Source of the DNA: Clostridia bacterium
Lineage (GTDB): Bacteria > Bacillota > Clostridia > Oscillospirales > Acutalibacteraceae
Direction of reading: 5' to 3'
DNA length: 58,540 nt
Assembly (NCBI GenBank): GCA_017410195.1
Contig: JAFQRF010000057.1
Location: 1-58,540, forward strand
Shown here: one piece after another, positions 1 to 7,973 of the stretch
Layout of the letters: each line of letters starts with the position of its first letter
How positions within the stretch are numbered: the stretch's first letter is position 1
Position numbers and translations under genes: made by a program
Notes under the pieces: generated by a model
Told to the model about the DNA's origin: nothing
Database searches by the model: none
What the model saw: the letters and a program-made list of their open reading frames with translations, nothing else

Positions 1-1
1 G

Positions 2-298
2 TTGATTGCAGCAAGAGCAAAGAAAACGGCAATCGAAGCCGAAAAGCTGACTGCCGACAACATCTACAAAGTGTTGATTTACTTTGACAAGCTGTACGCC
101 GTTATGGATGAATATGAACGACGTAAATTTATGGAATCTCTTGTTTCCGAAGTCCACGTTTATGCAGAACGTAAGCCAAACGGTCAGTGGCTGAAATCCA
201 TAAAATTCAAACTCCCTATCATAGAAGAAGATATGGAGATTTGTTTGGACAACGAAACGCACGTCGAGACGGTTGCGGTGTTAGTGCGTAAAACATAA
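2..298 (+). CDS. C-terminal fragment of a large serine recombinase (partial at window edge)
   Basis: The frame is open to the left edge, so only the last 98 or so residues are visible. The tail, with RRKFMESLVSEVHVY and PNGQWLKSIKFKLP followed by an acidic stretch, resembles the C-terminus of TnpX/Tn4451-type large serine recombinases of Clostridia; the catalytic serine domain and zinc-binding region would lie upstream. Such enzymes excise and integrate elements at short target sites, and their gene usually sits at one end of the element. This suggests that a mobile element ends close to position 300. The next gene starts only 19 bases after the stop. Family assignment is by eye from the tail only. 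Confidence 0.7.
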   Translation: MIAARAKKTAIEAEKLTADNIYKVLIYFDKLYAVMDEYERRKFMESLVSEVHVYAERKPNGQWLKSIKFKLPIIEEDMEICLDNETHVETVAVLVRKT

Positions 299-317
299 TA
301 AAAAGGAGAAAAACATC

Positions 318-815
318 ATGTCAAACGGAATGACACGCAGAGAGCGTGAGGTAACAGACATAAATGAAATAATAAAAATACTCGACAATGCAAAGGTGCT
401 TCATCTCGGGCTTGTTGACGGCGATGAGCCGTATGTTGTACCGATGAATTACGGCTACATTATGGAAAACGGCAAGCTCACAATTTATCTTCACGGCGCA
501 AAAAGAGGCAGAAAAATCGATGTTATGAGAGAAAATCCAAAGGTTTTCTTTGAGGCGGAATACGGTATTCAACCGTTTGAGGGCGACATTGCCTGCCGCT
601 ACGGAATCACCTATTCTTCAATTATGGGCAAGGGCATTGCAACGCTGATCGAGGATGTTGAGGAAAAGAAAAAGGCTCTGTCTGTTCTTATGAAAACGCA
701 GACGGGCAAGGATTTTGAGTTTGAGGATAAAATGGTTGCGTTTGTAAGCGTTATCCGAATAGATGTTTCGGACTATACCGCCAAACACAGACCTATGCCG
801 AAAACAAGCATATAA
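318..815 (+). CDS. Pyridoxamine 5'-phosphate oxidase-like (NimA-type) FMN-binding protein
   Basis: This 165-residue protein starts after a clear AAAAGGAG site. It has the split-barrel flavin-binding pattern of the pyridoxamine-phosphate oxidase superfamily: LHLGLVDGDEPYVVPMNYGY near residues 29-48, GKLTIYLHGAKRGRK near 55-69, and FEAEYG near 79-84. The MTRREREVTD start is typical of the NimA/nitroimidazole-resistance-like subgroup, which are cytoplasmic flavoproteins of uncertain substrate. Family membership does not by itself indicate drug resistance. No promoter is visible in the 19 bases before it, so it may be read from the recombinase side, or its own promoter may have been displaced by the element insertion. 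Confidence 0.8.
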   Translation: MSNGMTRREREVTDINEIIKILDNAKVLHLGLVDGDEPYVVPMNYGYIMENGKLTIYLHGAKRGRKIDVMRENPKVFFEAEYGIQPFEGDIACRYGITYSSIMGKGIATLIEDVEEKKKALSVLMKTQTGKDFEFEDKMVAFVSVIRIDVSDYTAKHRPMPKTSI

Positions 816-835
816 AATTTATATAAAATGTATTA

Positions 836-864
836 TTGACATATCGCGAAAATTTTGGTTAAAT
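836..864 (+). promoter_or_regulatory. Sigma-A-type promoter for the PHP-domain gene
   Basis: TTGACA at 836-841, a 17-base spacer and TTAAAT at 859-864. It lies about 30 bases before the start codon at 894, which has an AGGAGG ribosome site. Confidence 0.65.
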
Positions 865-893
865 AGTAATATCTTAAACAGGAGGTTTCTTAT

Positions 894-2261
894 ATGAAAA
901 CTTTCAGAAAAACAATAAGCATTATCCTTTGTGCACTTCTTGTTGCACAGCTCGGCATCTGCGCCTTCGCAGGCTCGGATTACACAATCGTCAACCCCTA
1001 TGAAGAAGTTATCTGGAGCGGTGACGGTGCTTGGGGCGCATACAAAGGCACTCTCCATTCACACACAACCTACAGCGACGCAGACGACACACTTCCCGTT
1101 ATGGTTAAAGAAGCCTATTATCAGGATTATGATTTCCTTACAATCTCCGACCATGGCATAACCGGCGTTGATTGGAACAAAACACCTGCAATCCAGCCCC
1201 TCTATCTTTATCAGTATATTATAGACAATCCCTATGAGCATCTTACCGATGAAGAATATGAGCAGATTCAGAACGGTACATATCCTCTCAGAGACGGCAC
1301 AACACCCAGAGGCAAGAAGATGGTTCCCGTTCTCGGTGCAAACGAATTCAATAACCTCTCGCTCACCAAAAACCACGTCAACGGCTTCTTCCTTGAAGGC
1401 AATACAGGAAGCGGCTTTATCGGTCTTGAAAATGAGTACGGCTTTGAGCAGGCAATAAGCTTTATCGAAGAAAACGGCGGTCTTTCACACATTAACCACC
1501 CCGGCGACTGGCTTGACAGTAACTCAAACCCCGATGTTGTAAACGACCCCGAAAAGATTAAATTCTTCGGCGATCTTATCCTTAAATACGATTCATGCCT
1601 CGGCATCGAAACTCTCAACGAGAGAAACGGTACAACCGGTTACGACAGAATCCTCTGGGATAACCTTCTTATGTACTGCCTCCCCTACGGCAAGAACGTT
1701 ATGGGCTACAGCAACACCGATGCTCACCACACAGGCACAGTTGATACATCATATATGTATTTTATGATGGAAGAAAACAACGTTGAAAACATCAAGGAAA
1801 CCATGCAGAGCGGTGCATTCTTCAGCCTCACAAAAAAGCTTCGTCCGAACGATAAAATCGGTCCTTACGGAGAAGAACTCGATGTTGCAAACGAAGGTTT
1901 TGCAGATCCCATGTTCACAAGCATCAAGGTTGACGGCCACAAGGTTACCGTTACCGCGAAGAACAGCACAACCCTTCAGTGGATTGCAAACGGCAATGTT
2001 ATTTACAAAGAAGCAATCGGTACCGAACCCGTAACAATCGATCTCGACACCTTCAAAGATGTTGAAGATTTCCAGTATATCCGTGCAGAGCTTTTCGGCG
2101 AAGGCGGTCTCTGCCACACTCAGGCATTCGCAATTGATGATGGCAGCGAACCTCTTAAATTTGTTGCCGAGGAAGTATCTTTTATCGATAAGCTTGTTAC
2201 GTTCTTCAAAGGAACATGGATTTGGTCAATCATTGGCGAAATCGCAAGAGCAATAGGATAA
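894..2261 (+). CDS. Secreted PHP-domain phosphoesterase-like protein
   Basis: 455 residues with an N-terminal signal peptide (KTFRKTISIILCALLVAQL, likely cleaved near AFAG at 24-27). The mature part opens with the PHP-family metal motif LHSHTTYSDADD at about 54-65, then ISDHG at 84-88, an Asn-Glu in GANEFN, HINHPGDW near 200 and TDAHHTG near 273. These His/Asp/Glu clusters are the metal ligands of PHP phosphoesterases. The C-terminal 100 or so residues look like a beta-sandwich appendage, ending in a short hydrophobic helix that might associate with the membrane. An extracellular phosphoesterase role is inferred; the substrate is unknown. It has its own promoter and terminator. Confidence 0.8.
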   Translation: MKTFRKTISIILCALLVAQLGICAFAGSDYTIVNPYEEVIWSGDGAWGAYKGTLHSHTTYSDADDTLPVMVKEAYYQDYDFLTISDHGITGVDWNKTPAIQPLYLYQYIIDNPYEHLTDEEYEQIQNGTYPLRDGTTPRGKKMVPVLGANEFNNLSLTKNHVNGFFLEGNTGSGFIGLENEYGFEQAISFIEENGGLSHINHPGDWLDSNSNPDVVNDPEKIKFFGDLILKYDSCLGIETLNERNGTTGYDRILWDNLLMYCLPYGKNVMGYSNTDAHHTGTVDTSYMYFMMEENNVENIKETMQSGAFFSLTKKLRPNDKIGPYGEELDVANEGFADPMFTSIKVDGHKVTVTAKNSTTLQWIANGNVIYKEAIGTEPVTIDLDTFKDVEDFQYIRAELFGEGGLCHTQAFAIDDGSEPLKFVAEEVSFIDKLVTFFKGTWIWSIIGEIARAIG

Positions 2262-2267
2262 TATTTT

Positions 2268-2296
2268 AAAAGGGCTGAAAAAATCAGCCCTTTTTA
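2268..2296 (+). terminator. Intrinsic terminator after the PHP gene
   Basis: AAAGGGCTGA pairs with TCAGCCCTTT around a five-A loop and is followed by T-rich sequence. Confidence 0.85.
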
Positions 2297-2315
2297 ATTT
2301 TTTAAAAAATTTCCC

Positions 2316-2336
2316 AACCTTTTTTCAAGCCGCTTC
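2316..2336 (+). promoter_or_regulatory. Possible ECF-type promoter of the sigma-factor gene
   Basis: AACC at 2316-2319 followed by TTTTTT and, 13 bases after AACC, CTTC at 2333-2336 just before TATATA. The other sigma gene in this window (start 37871) has AACC-12-CGTC upstream, so both may be autoregulated by ECF holoenzyme. The AACC/CGTC type is known for ECF promoters, but the spacing here is short, so this is tentative. Confidence 0.35.
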
Positions 2337-2373
2337 ACTATATATTCGAAAACGCTCAGAGAGGATGCTGAAA

Positions 2374-3987
2374 ATGGAAAAATCAAGAGCCGACAAAATC
2401 ATAACCGAATACTACAAAAAGCTTTACGGCTTTGCTCTTTCAAAAATGACGGACATCGATAAAGCGGAGGAGCTTGCTTCGAGAATAACGCTTGAAGTTT
2501 ATTCCTCCTTGCTCAAAGCGGATGAAATAATCAACATCAACGGCTATATTTACCGCATTGCCTGCAACGTTTTTGCAAGATACATTGCCGAGCGCAAGGA
2601 GAGTGCACACCTTGCAATTGATTCGGTTTTTCTTCCCGACAGCGTGGATTACGAAAAGAATTTAATCGACGCTGAGGAAGCAAAAAATCTCAGACGTGAG
2701 ATTGCGTATCTCTCGGAAACGCAGCGCAAAATCGTTGTCATGCATTACTATGATAACATGAAGCTCGGCGAAATTGCGGAAAAGCTTTCTATTCCTCTCG
2801 GAACGGTCAAATGGCATCTCTATGAAGCAAAAAACAGCTTGAAAGAAGGTATTGAAATGAAAAGAACTCCCGGCACCCTCGGAATCAACCCCGTTAAATT
2901 TATAAACATGGGCCACAGCGGCTGCGCAGGCAGCAAGGGCGATACTTCAGATTTCCTTCATAACAGTCTTACCCAGAATATTGCCTATGCAGCATATCAT
3001 TCACCGAAAACCGTCAATGAAATAGCTGAAGAGCTTGGTGTTTCGCCGATATTCATTGAAGATGAGGTTCGTACCCTCGAAGAATACGGCTTTATGGATA
3101 AGCTCGGCGGCGGAAAATACAGAACAAATATCTATATCACCGAAACAACGGATGAAATCGACAGAAAAAAGCAGCTTCTCAACGAAAAATATGCCGCAAT
3201 CCTTTGCGAGGAATATATTCCTTCTGTTTTTGAAGCAGTCAAAAAGCTTGATAAGAGCAAAATTTACATTCCCGATAACGACCTCAATCTCCTTCTGTGG
3301 TCTGCAGTTATCCTTGCCATAGGCAAAAAATCAATGGATATTGAAATGTGGAAGGAAATGGATAAATACAGCGTAAAAAGAAAAGACGGCGGAGATTATG
3401 CTGCGTTTGCGGATGTTGAACCTGATTTTGATATAAGCCGCAATGATAAATACAGATTTGGCGGTGATATGACAAGAACGAACGAGAAATACTCAACCGT
3501 TGCCTGGCAGTGTGATACATATTATGACAACCGTAAAGGTGGATGGCGTGACAGTCTCGAAGGAGATTTTGACAGTCTGTATGAACACATTTCAGGCAGA
3601 ATCAGCAAGGATGATGTGTCTCTTGAAAAATATCAGCGTCTTTATGAAAAAGGTTATCTTGTTAAAAACGGTGACAATGACAAGGTTGCAATGATTGTTA
3701 CCACCTACGGCGGCGATGAATTGATGAATCTTATCCCCGACCCCGATGAAAAGCTTGAAAAGAAGCTTGAAAAATACTGTAAAGAATACTATGAACTCAC
3801 AAAAGACTGCGTTGCAGACCATATGCTTCCGCTTCATAAAATCACCTGCAGAGCAAAGTGGACAAACGGCAGAATGAGGATGACTGTTATCGAGCAGCTT
3901 CTTAAATCAGGCATGCTCACTCTCCCGACCGAAGAACAGAAGGCGGCACTCTCTACCATACTTTTCTGCGATAAGCTTCCCGAATAA
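2374..3987 (+). CDS. ECF-like RNA polymerase sigma factor with a long C-terminal extension
   Basis: 537 residues from the ATG at 2374, preferred over 2365 because the GAGAGG site abuts the earlier ATG. Residues 8-75 look like sigma region 2, and about 105-160 like region 4 (SETQRKIVVMHYYDNMKLGE, then SIPLGTVKWHLYEAKNSLK). An ECF sigma would end here, but about 370 more residues follow. A winged-helix-like segment (TVNEIAEELGVSPIFIEDEV, then LEEYGFMDK) lies near 215-250, and an unrecognised mixed alpha/beta region runs to the end. No membrane segment is seen. The extension may sense a signal or replace an anti-sigma factor; this is inference. The small genes at 4029-5353 follow on the same strand. 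Confidence 0.75.
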   Translation: MEKSRADKIITEYYKKLYGFALSKMTDIDKAEELASRITLEVYSSLLKADEIININGYIYRIACNVFARYIAERKESAHLAIDSVFLPDSVDYEKNLIDAEEAKNLRREIAYLSETQRKIVVMHYYDNMKLGEIAEKLSIPLGTVKWHLYEAKNSLKEGIEMKRTPGTLGINPVKFINMGHSGCAGSKGDTSDFLHNSLTQNIAYAAYHSPKTVNEIAEELGVSPIFIEDEVRTLEEYGFMDKLGGGKYRTNIYITETTDEIDRKKQLLNEKYAAILCEEYIPSVFEAVKKLDKSKIYIPDNDLNLLLWSAVILAIGKKSMDIEMWKEMDKYSVKRKDGGDYAAFADVEPDFDISRNDKYRFGGDMTRTNEKYSTVAWQCDTYYDNRKGGWRDSLEGDFDSLYEHISGRISKDDVSLEKYQRLYEKGYLVKNGDNDKVAMIVTTYGGDELMNLIPDPDEKLEKKLEKYCKEYYELTKDCVADHMLPLHKITCRAKWTNGRMRMTVIEQLLKSGMLTLPTEEQKAALSTILFCDKLPE

Positions 3988-4028
3988 AAATTCATATAGA
4001 CCAAACCGTTTTTTCATTCGTCTTACAA

Positions 4029-4235
4029 ATGAAAGGAATGGTGGTTGCCGTGAAAGAAACAAAAATAAGGGTAATCTGCAATATCATCTGCGTTATTGCT
4101 TACTCCGTCTGCATAGCAATCGACTTGTATCTTGCTTTCTCAAAAGGTCAATATCTTTATCTTATCCCTGCCTGTTTATGGGCAATCGGTTTGGTAATTA
4201 ATATTAAATCAATTAAAGGATTTTGCAACAATTAA
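4029..4235 (+). CDS. Small two-helix membrane protein, function unknown
   Basis: 68 residues or fewer. Two hydrophobic helices are evident (about 15-36 and 40-60), separated by a short KGQY turn, with basic ends. The exact start is uncertain: ATG 4029, ATG 4038 or GTG 4050 are all possible around the GAAAGGA site. It lies 41 bases after the sigma-factor gene and 44 bases before the next gene, so it is probably co-transcribed. A role as membrane partner of the sigma factor is possible but not shown by the sequence. Confidence 0.5.
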   Translation: MKGMVVAVKETKIRVICNIICVIAYSVCIAIDLYLAFSKGQYLYLIPACLWAIGLVINIKSIKGFCNN

Positions 4236-4279
4236 ATCGCCGAATGCCAGCCGAATCAAAATTTGAAGGAGAATGAATT

Positions 4280-4537
4280 ATGAATAATGAAAACAGAAAT
4301 CACGAAAACACAAGCGCAACAGCACTCCTTATTACAACAGAGAAAAACGGTAAAGCTTCAAATGTCAGAATACCGCTTACAGTCGTTCGTTTCGGTCTGA
4401 ATTTAGGCAGCACATTCGGCGGCATTACGGGCGATCAGGCAAATGCAATCGAAAACGCAGTCAGATCCGGTCTTTCGGGTGAAATTCTTTCTGTTGACGG
4501 CGAAAACGGAGAAAAAGTTACTATAAGCATAATATAA
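4280..4537 (+). CDS. Small SHOCT-like (YvlB C-terminal-type) domain protein
   Basis: 85 residues, preceded by AAGGAGAATGAATT. The middle (VRIPLTVVRFGLNLGSTF) and the end (EKVTISII) resemble the small SHOCT-like module associated with DUF4097/YvlB-type proteins of Firmicutes, whose typical form is N-(V/I)-R-I-P-L-x-L-x-R-x-G-x-K followed by a GE-K-V-x-I-x-I tail. These modules are linked to membrane-stress and regulator genes, but their biochemical role is unclear. The position between a sigma factor gene and a transglutaminase-like gene fits a regulatory or envelope cluster. Confidence 0.5.
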   Translation: MNNENRNHENTSATALLITTEKNGKASNVRIPLTVVRFGLNLGSTFGGITGDQANAIENAVRSGLSGEILSVDGENGEKVTISII

Positions 4538-4558
4538 AATCCAAACGGAGGCGTTACC

Positions 4559-5353
4559 ATGGGAATCAGAAAATTATACTACGGCTTTAAGTGCCGTAAT
4601 CAGAAAAGCTATACAGAGCATGTCGGTAAAACGAACACGGAAAAACTGCTGAAAAACGAGCCGACCCGTGCTAACGACAAAATCTATGACGGCAATGAGC
4701 TTTGCCAAACGGATTTGGCTGCGATTACATCGCGTAACAAAATGCACGACGAGCTTGAGAAAAAATATAATCTTAATAAAATTGCTTCGGGCAAAACCGA
4801 TTTTGACCGCACGGTGAATCTTATGAAATGGCTGACGGATAACACCTTCTATTGCGGCATGCAGCAGAAATCCGTTACCGACAACAGCCTTGATATCCTC
4901 GATTTTTCGTTCGGGAAATCTTTTGAATATGCAATCAACTGCCGTGACAAAGCCATTGCTTTTGCCGACTGTCTTGTTACCGTCGGAATAAAGGCCTATC
5001 CTATTTGCTTAATGTCGCTCAAATTCAGAAACTGTCATATGATTTGCCGTGTTTATCTGAGTGAGCTTAATAAATGGTGTGCATTCGATCCCTCGTTCGG
5101 CTGCTATTTCACCGATAAAAGCGGAAATCTGCTCGATGTTTTTGAAATTCGTGATTTGTTTATGCAGGGTGCGGAGCCGACAGTATGCGGATATAATTTT
5201 AACGGTACAAAAGAATGCTTCGCTATTTACATGAACGGATTTCTGAAACTTTGCATCTCAAATATCAGCACATGGGAAGATAATTCTCTTAATCGCAGAG
5301 ATAAAATAAAAATGTGCGATAAAAAAAGATTTACTGCGAAGATTCCCGAATAA
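4559..5353 (+). CDS. Transglutaminase-like superfamily protein
   Basis: 264 residues with a GGAGGCG ribosome site. The core shows a papain-like Cys-His-Asp order: Cys in INCRDKAIAFADCLVTVGIK, His in RNCHMICRVYL, and Asp in CAFDPSFGCYF. This is the arrangement of the bacterial transglutaminase-like superfamily, which includes proteases and uncharacterised proteins. No signal peptide or membrane segment is seen, so it is probably cytoplasmic. It is the last gene of the sigma-factor cluster and is followed by AT-rich sequence without an obvious strong terminator. The substrate cannot be deduced. Confidence 0.65.
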   Translation: MGIRKLYYGFKCRNQKSYTEHVGKTNTEKLLKNEPTRANDKIYDGNELCQTDLAAITSRNKMHDELEKKYNLNKIASGKTDFDRTVNLMKWLTDNTFYCGMQQKSVTDNSLDILDFSFGKSFEYAINCRDKAIAFADCLVTVGIKAYPICLMSLKFRNCHMICRVYLSELNKWCAFDPSFGCYFTDKSGNLLDVFEIRDLFMQGAEPTVCGYNFNGTKECFAIYMNGFLKLCISNISTWEDNSLNRRDKIKMCDKKRFTAKIPE

Positions 5354-5657
5354 TATTATTTTCATTTTTTTAACGATAAGACGGAAGAATATTTGAGAAA
5401 CAACACAGAATATACCCCCTTATCTAATAATATTTTACTACTCATCAGAAAGGTTTTGTACTACATTAATGCAAATGACGCTCTACACAAATGTATAGCA
5501 ATTGCTTACATTATGTGATGTAAAAGTCCGCAAATAACCGGTTTTTGCGGAGCAATATATAATCGGAAGCAAACCTTCATTCTGCATTCTGAACTTTACA
5601 TTTTAAACTTGCCTTAAGGCAATTAGTCATTCATAAGCTATAAATTAAAAAAAACAC
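5354..5657. other. Non-coding stretch before rimP
   Basis: About 300 AT-rich bases without a convincing gene. The only recognisable structure is a degraded copy of the TTCATTCTGCATTCTGAAC-type dispersed repeat at about 5574-5608, preceded by a CGGAAGC motif as in the other copies. Confidence 0.5.
5574..5608 (-). repeat. Dispersed repeat, GTGCAGAGTGCAAAGTGAAGG family (degraded copy)
   Basis: Reads CCTTCATTCTGCATTCTGAA on the plus strand, the complement of the family seen at 29696, 32131, 36184 and 40791. Confidence 0.55.
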
Positions 5658-5686
5658 TTGATATTTTTAATATTATGTGTTAAAAT
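5658..5686 (+). promoter_or_regulatory. Strong promoter of the rimP-nusA-infB operon
   Basis: TTGATA at 5658-5663, a spacer of exactly 17 bases and TAAAAT at 5681-5686, with a TGT extended -10 element just before it. It drives about 6 kb of same-strand genes. Confidence 0.85.
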
Positions 5687-5711
5687 ACCAACAGTAGGAT
5701 TATGAAACATG

Positions 5712-5736
5712 AGAGTGGGGCGACCCGCTCTTTTGT
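5712..5736 (+). promoter_or_regulatory. Leader hairpin upstream of rimP (attenuator-like)
   Basis: AGAGTGGG (5712-5719) pairs with CCCGCTCT (5724-5731) around a GCGA tetraloop and is followed by TTTG. It sits about 25 bases after the -10 box and 50 bases before rimP. It has the shape of an intrinsic terminator in the leader, so premature termination or a protein-binding leader is possible. Confidence 0.6.
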
Positions 5737-5785
5737 TTGTGTAAAAATCATTTTTCACAAAAAGAATATAAAGGAGAACTGACCC

Positions 5786-6262
5786 ATGGCTAAAGGAAAG
5801 GGCGGCAATACCGTAGCCGCTATCTGGGAAATCGCAGAGCCCATCGCCGAGCAGCTCGGTCTTGAAATCTGGGATATCCGCTTTGTCAAGGAAGGCGCAG
5901 ACTGGTTTTTGCGCATAATAATCGATAAGGACGGCGGAGTCGGCATCACTGACTGCGAAAACATGAGCCGTGCAATCGATAAGCCTCTCGATGATGCAGA
6001 CCCGATTGAGCAGAGCTACTGCCTTGAGGTTTCATCCCCGGGTCTTGAAAGAGATTTAACAAGAGAAACCCACTTTGAAGCCTGCAAGGGTGAAAAGATA
6101 AAAGTTAAAATGATAAGAGCCGTTGAGGGCGTGCGTGAATTCTCAGGCATTCTTGAGGATTTTGACGGAAAGCTCATCACCCTCCGCCTTGAGGACGGCA
6201 ACGCAATGTGCTTTGAAAAGAAAGAAACAAGTTATATTAAATTAGACGACTTCAACTTATAA
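5786..6262 (+). CDS. rimP: Ribosome maturation factor RimP
   Basis: 158 residues, close to the usual 150-160. RimP helps mature the 30S ribosomal subunit in the cytoplasm. The N-terminal alpha/beta domain contains LEIWDIRFVKEGADWFLRI and the acidic segment ITDCENMSRAIDKPLDD, followed by the hallmark EVSSPGLERDL near residues 82-92. The C-terminal SH3-like domain (FSGILEDFDGKLITLRL) follows. It is the first gene of the operon, 22 bases before nusA, and has its own leader and promoter. Confidence 0.93.
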   Translation: MAKGKGGNTVAAIWEIAEPIAEQLGLEIWDIRFVKEGADWFLRIIIDKDGGVGITDCENMSRAIDKPLDDADPIEQSYCLEVSSPGLERDLTRETHFEACKGEKIKVKMIRAVEGVREFSGILEDFDGKLITLRLEDGNAMCFEKKETSYIKLDDFNL

Positions 6263-6284
6263 TCGAAAGGAAAGGTTCGGAAAA

Positions 6285-7349
6285 ATGAACAACAGCGAAT
6301 TTTTTGAGGCAGTCAGACTTCTCAGCAAGGAAAAGAAAATCGGCGAGGAGGGTCTGCTTGAAGGAATCCAGAGAGCAATCGTAACCGCAGTAAAAAGAGA
6401 CTATAATAATAAGGATATCGTTTTCTGCGAAATCGACCGTGAAAACGCAAAAATCAGAGTTTTTGTGCGCAAGAACGTTGTTACCGAAATCCTCGACCCC
6501 GATGAGGATATGACCGTTGAGCAGGCTCAGAGATTCAAGAAGAACGCCATTGCGGGCGACATCATTGAAATCGAGCTTGAAACAAAGGAAGTCAGCCGTA
6601 TCGCTGCCGAAAAGGGCAAGCACATTCTCCGTCAGGCAATCAGAGAGGCTGAACACGGTCAGATTAAAGAAGAATTCCAGAGCAAGAATCAGGAAATCGT
6701 TACCGCAAAGGTATCTAAGGTTGATCCGATTACTCTTGATGCGATTGTTGAAATCGGCAAGCTCACAGAAAAGCTTCTCAGAAGCGAACAGCTTCCCACA
6801 GATAATTTCACCGAAGGCGACCTTATTAAGGTTTTCATTGCGGATATCAGAGATGCAACAAGAGGTCCCAAGGCAACAATTTCAAGAACCCATCCCGGTC
6901 TTGTAAGACGTCTGCTTGAAAGCGAAGTTCCCGAAATCTTCGACGGCACGGTTGAAATCAAATCCGTATCCCGTGAAGCAGGCTCAAGAAGCAAGATTGC
7001 CGTTTACAGCGCAGACGAAAACGTTGATCCCGTAGGCGCATGTATCGGTCAGAGAGGTGCAAGAATCAACAAGATTGTTGACCTCCTCGGCGGCGAAAAG
7101 CTCGATGTTATCCGCTACAGCGAAAATCCTGCCGAATATGTTGCCGCAGCTCTTGCTCCCGCAGATGTTATTTCTGTTACGGTTGAAAACGAAGAGGAAC
7201 GCGCCTGCAAGGTGGTTGTTCCCAACAGTCAGCTTTCACTTGCTATCGGCAACAAGGGTCAGAATGCACGCCTTGCCGCAAAGCTCACGGGCTGGAAAAT
7301 TGACATTAATCCCGAAACCGAAGAAGCGGTTATCAATTTTGACGAATAA
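6285..7349 (+). CDS. nusA: Transcription termination/antitermination factor NusA
   Basis: 354 residues, typical of the Firmicutes form that lacks the extra C-terminal acidic repeats of proteobacteria. NusA binds RNA polymerase and nascent RNA and modulates pausing, termination and antitermination. The N-terminal polymerase-binding domain (about 1-125) is followed by an S1 domain (about 134-200) and two KH domains: DPVGACIGQRGARINKI near 245-262, and LSLAIGNKGQNARLAAKLTG near 317-336. It sits in the conserved order rimP-nusA-ylxR-ylxQ-infB. Confidence 0.96.
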   Translation: MNNSEFFEAVRLLSKEKKIGEEGLLEGIQRAIVTAVKRDYNNKDIVFCEIDRENAKIRVFVRKNVVTEILDPDEDMTVEQAQRFKKNAIAGDIIEIELETKEVSRIAAEKGKHILRQAIREAEHGQIKEEFQSKNQEIVTAKVSKVDPITLDAIVEIGKLTEKLLRSEQLPTDNFTEGDLIKVFIADIRDATRGPKATISRTHPGLVRRLLESEVPEIFDGTVEIKSVSREAGSRSKIAVYSADENVDPVGACIGQRGARINKIVDLLGGEKLDVIRYSENPAEYVAAALAPADVISVTVENEEERACKVVVPNSQLSLAIGNKGQNARLAAKLTGWKIDINPETEEAVINFDE

Positions 7350-7381
7350 TATTACAAATAATCCATAAGAGGTACTGACCT

Positions 7382-7651
7382 ATGCAAACACGTCGGATTC
7401 CAATGAGAAAATGCACAGGATGCAACGAAATGAAACCGAAAAAAGAGCTGGTAAGGGTTGTAAGAAGCCCCGAAGGCGAAATATCGCTTGATTTGACGGG
7501 CAAAAAACCCGGAAGAGGCGCATATGTATGCCGTGATGCCGCCTGCCTTGCGAAGGCAAGAAAGGCGAAAAGGCTCGAAAAGGCATTTTCCTGCGAGATT
7601 CCCGACGGAGTCTACGAGAGAATGGAGGAAGAGCTGAAAAATGACGGATAA
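7382..7651 (+). CDS. ylxR: YlxR/RnpM-family RNA-binding protein
   Basis: 89 residues. It shows the DUF448 signature RKCTGCNEMKPKKELVRVVR near the N-terminus, then GRGAYVCRDAACLAKARK in the second half. YlxR of Firmicutes binds RNA and was recently described as a modulator of RNase P (RnpM). The gene is always found between nusA and ylxQ in this clade, as here, and its end overlaps ylxQ by 11 bases. Confidence 0.92.
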   Translation: MQTRRIPMRKCTGCNEMKPKKELVRVVRSPEGEISLDLTGKKPGRGAYVCRDAACLAKARKAKRLEKAFSCEIPDGVYERMEEELKNDG

Positions 7652-7973
7652 CCCAAAGCTCCTCTCTCTTCTCGGCATGTGCCGCAGGGCAGGTAAGCTC
7701 AGCTGCGGTCACGATGCGGCGGTTGGTTCAATCAGAAGCAAAAGCGCAAAGCTTTGCCTGCTGAGCAGCGATTCATCTCAGCGGCTGAGGAAAGAGACAG
7801 AGCGTGAGGCAGCTTTCGAGGGGCGCAACATCCCCGTCAGAATGCTGGCTTCAACGATAGAAGAAATAGGATGGGCAACGGGACTCAAATCCGCAGTGCT
7901 CACGGTAAATGACGAAGGCTTTGCAAAAACCATGCTTGGGCTTCTGAACACAACAGGGGAGGTTAATCTATGA
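7641..7973 (+). CDS. ylxQ: YlxQ, ribosomal protein L7Ae-family RNA-binding protein
   Basis: 110 residues of the L7Ae/L30e fold: [20 protein letters not shown] at the start, [12 protein letters not shown] after the first helix and [18 protein letters not shown] at the end. L7Ae-family proteins bind kink-turn RNA; the function of YlxQ is not settled. Translation is coupled on both sides, by an 11-base overlap with ylxR and a 4-base overlap with infB. Confidence 0.88.
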   Translation: MTDNPKLLSLLGMCRRAGKLSCGHDAAVGSIRSKSAKLCLLSSDSSQRLRKETEREAAFEGRNIPVRMLASTIEEIGWATGLKSAVLTVNDEGFAKTMLGLLNTTGEVNL

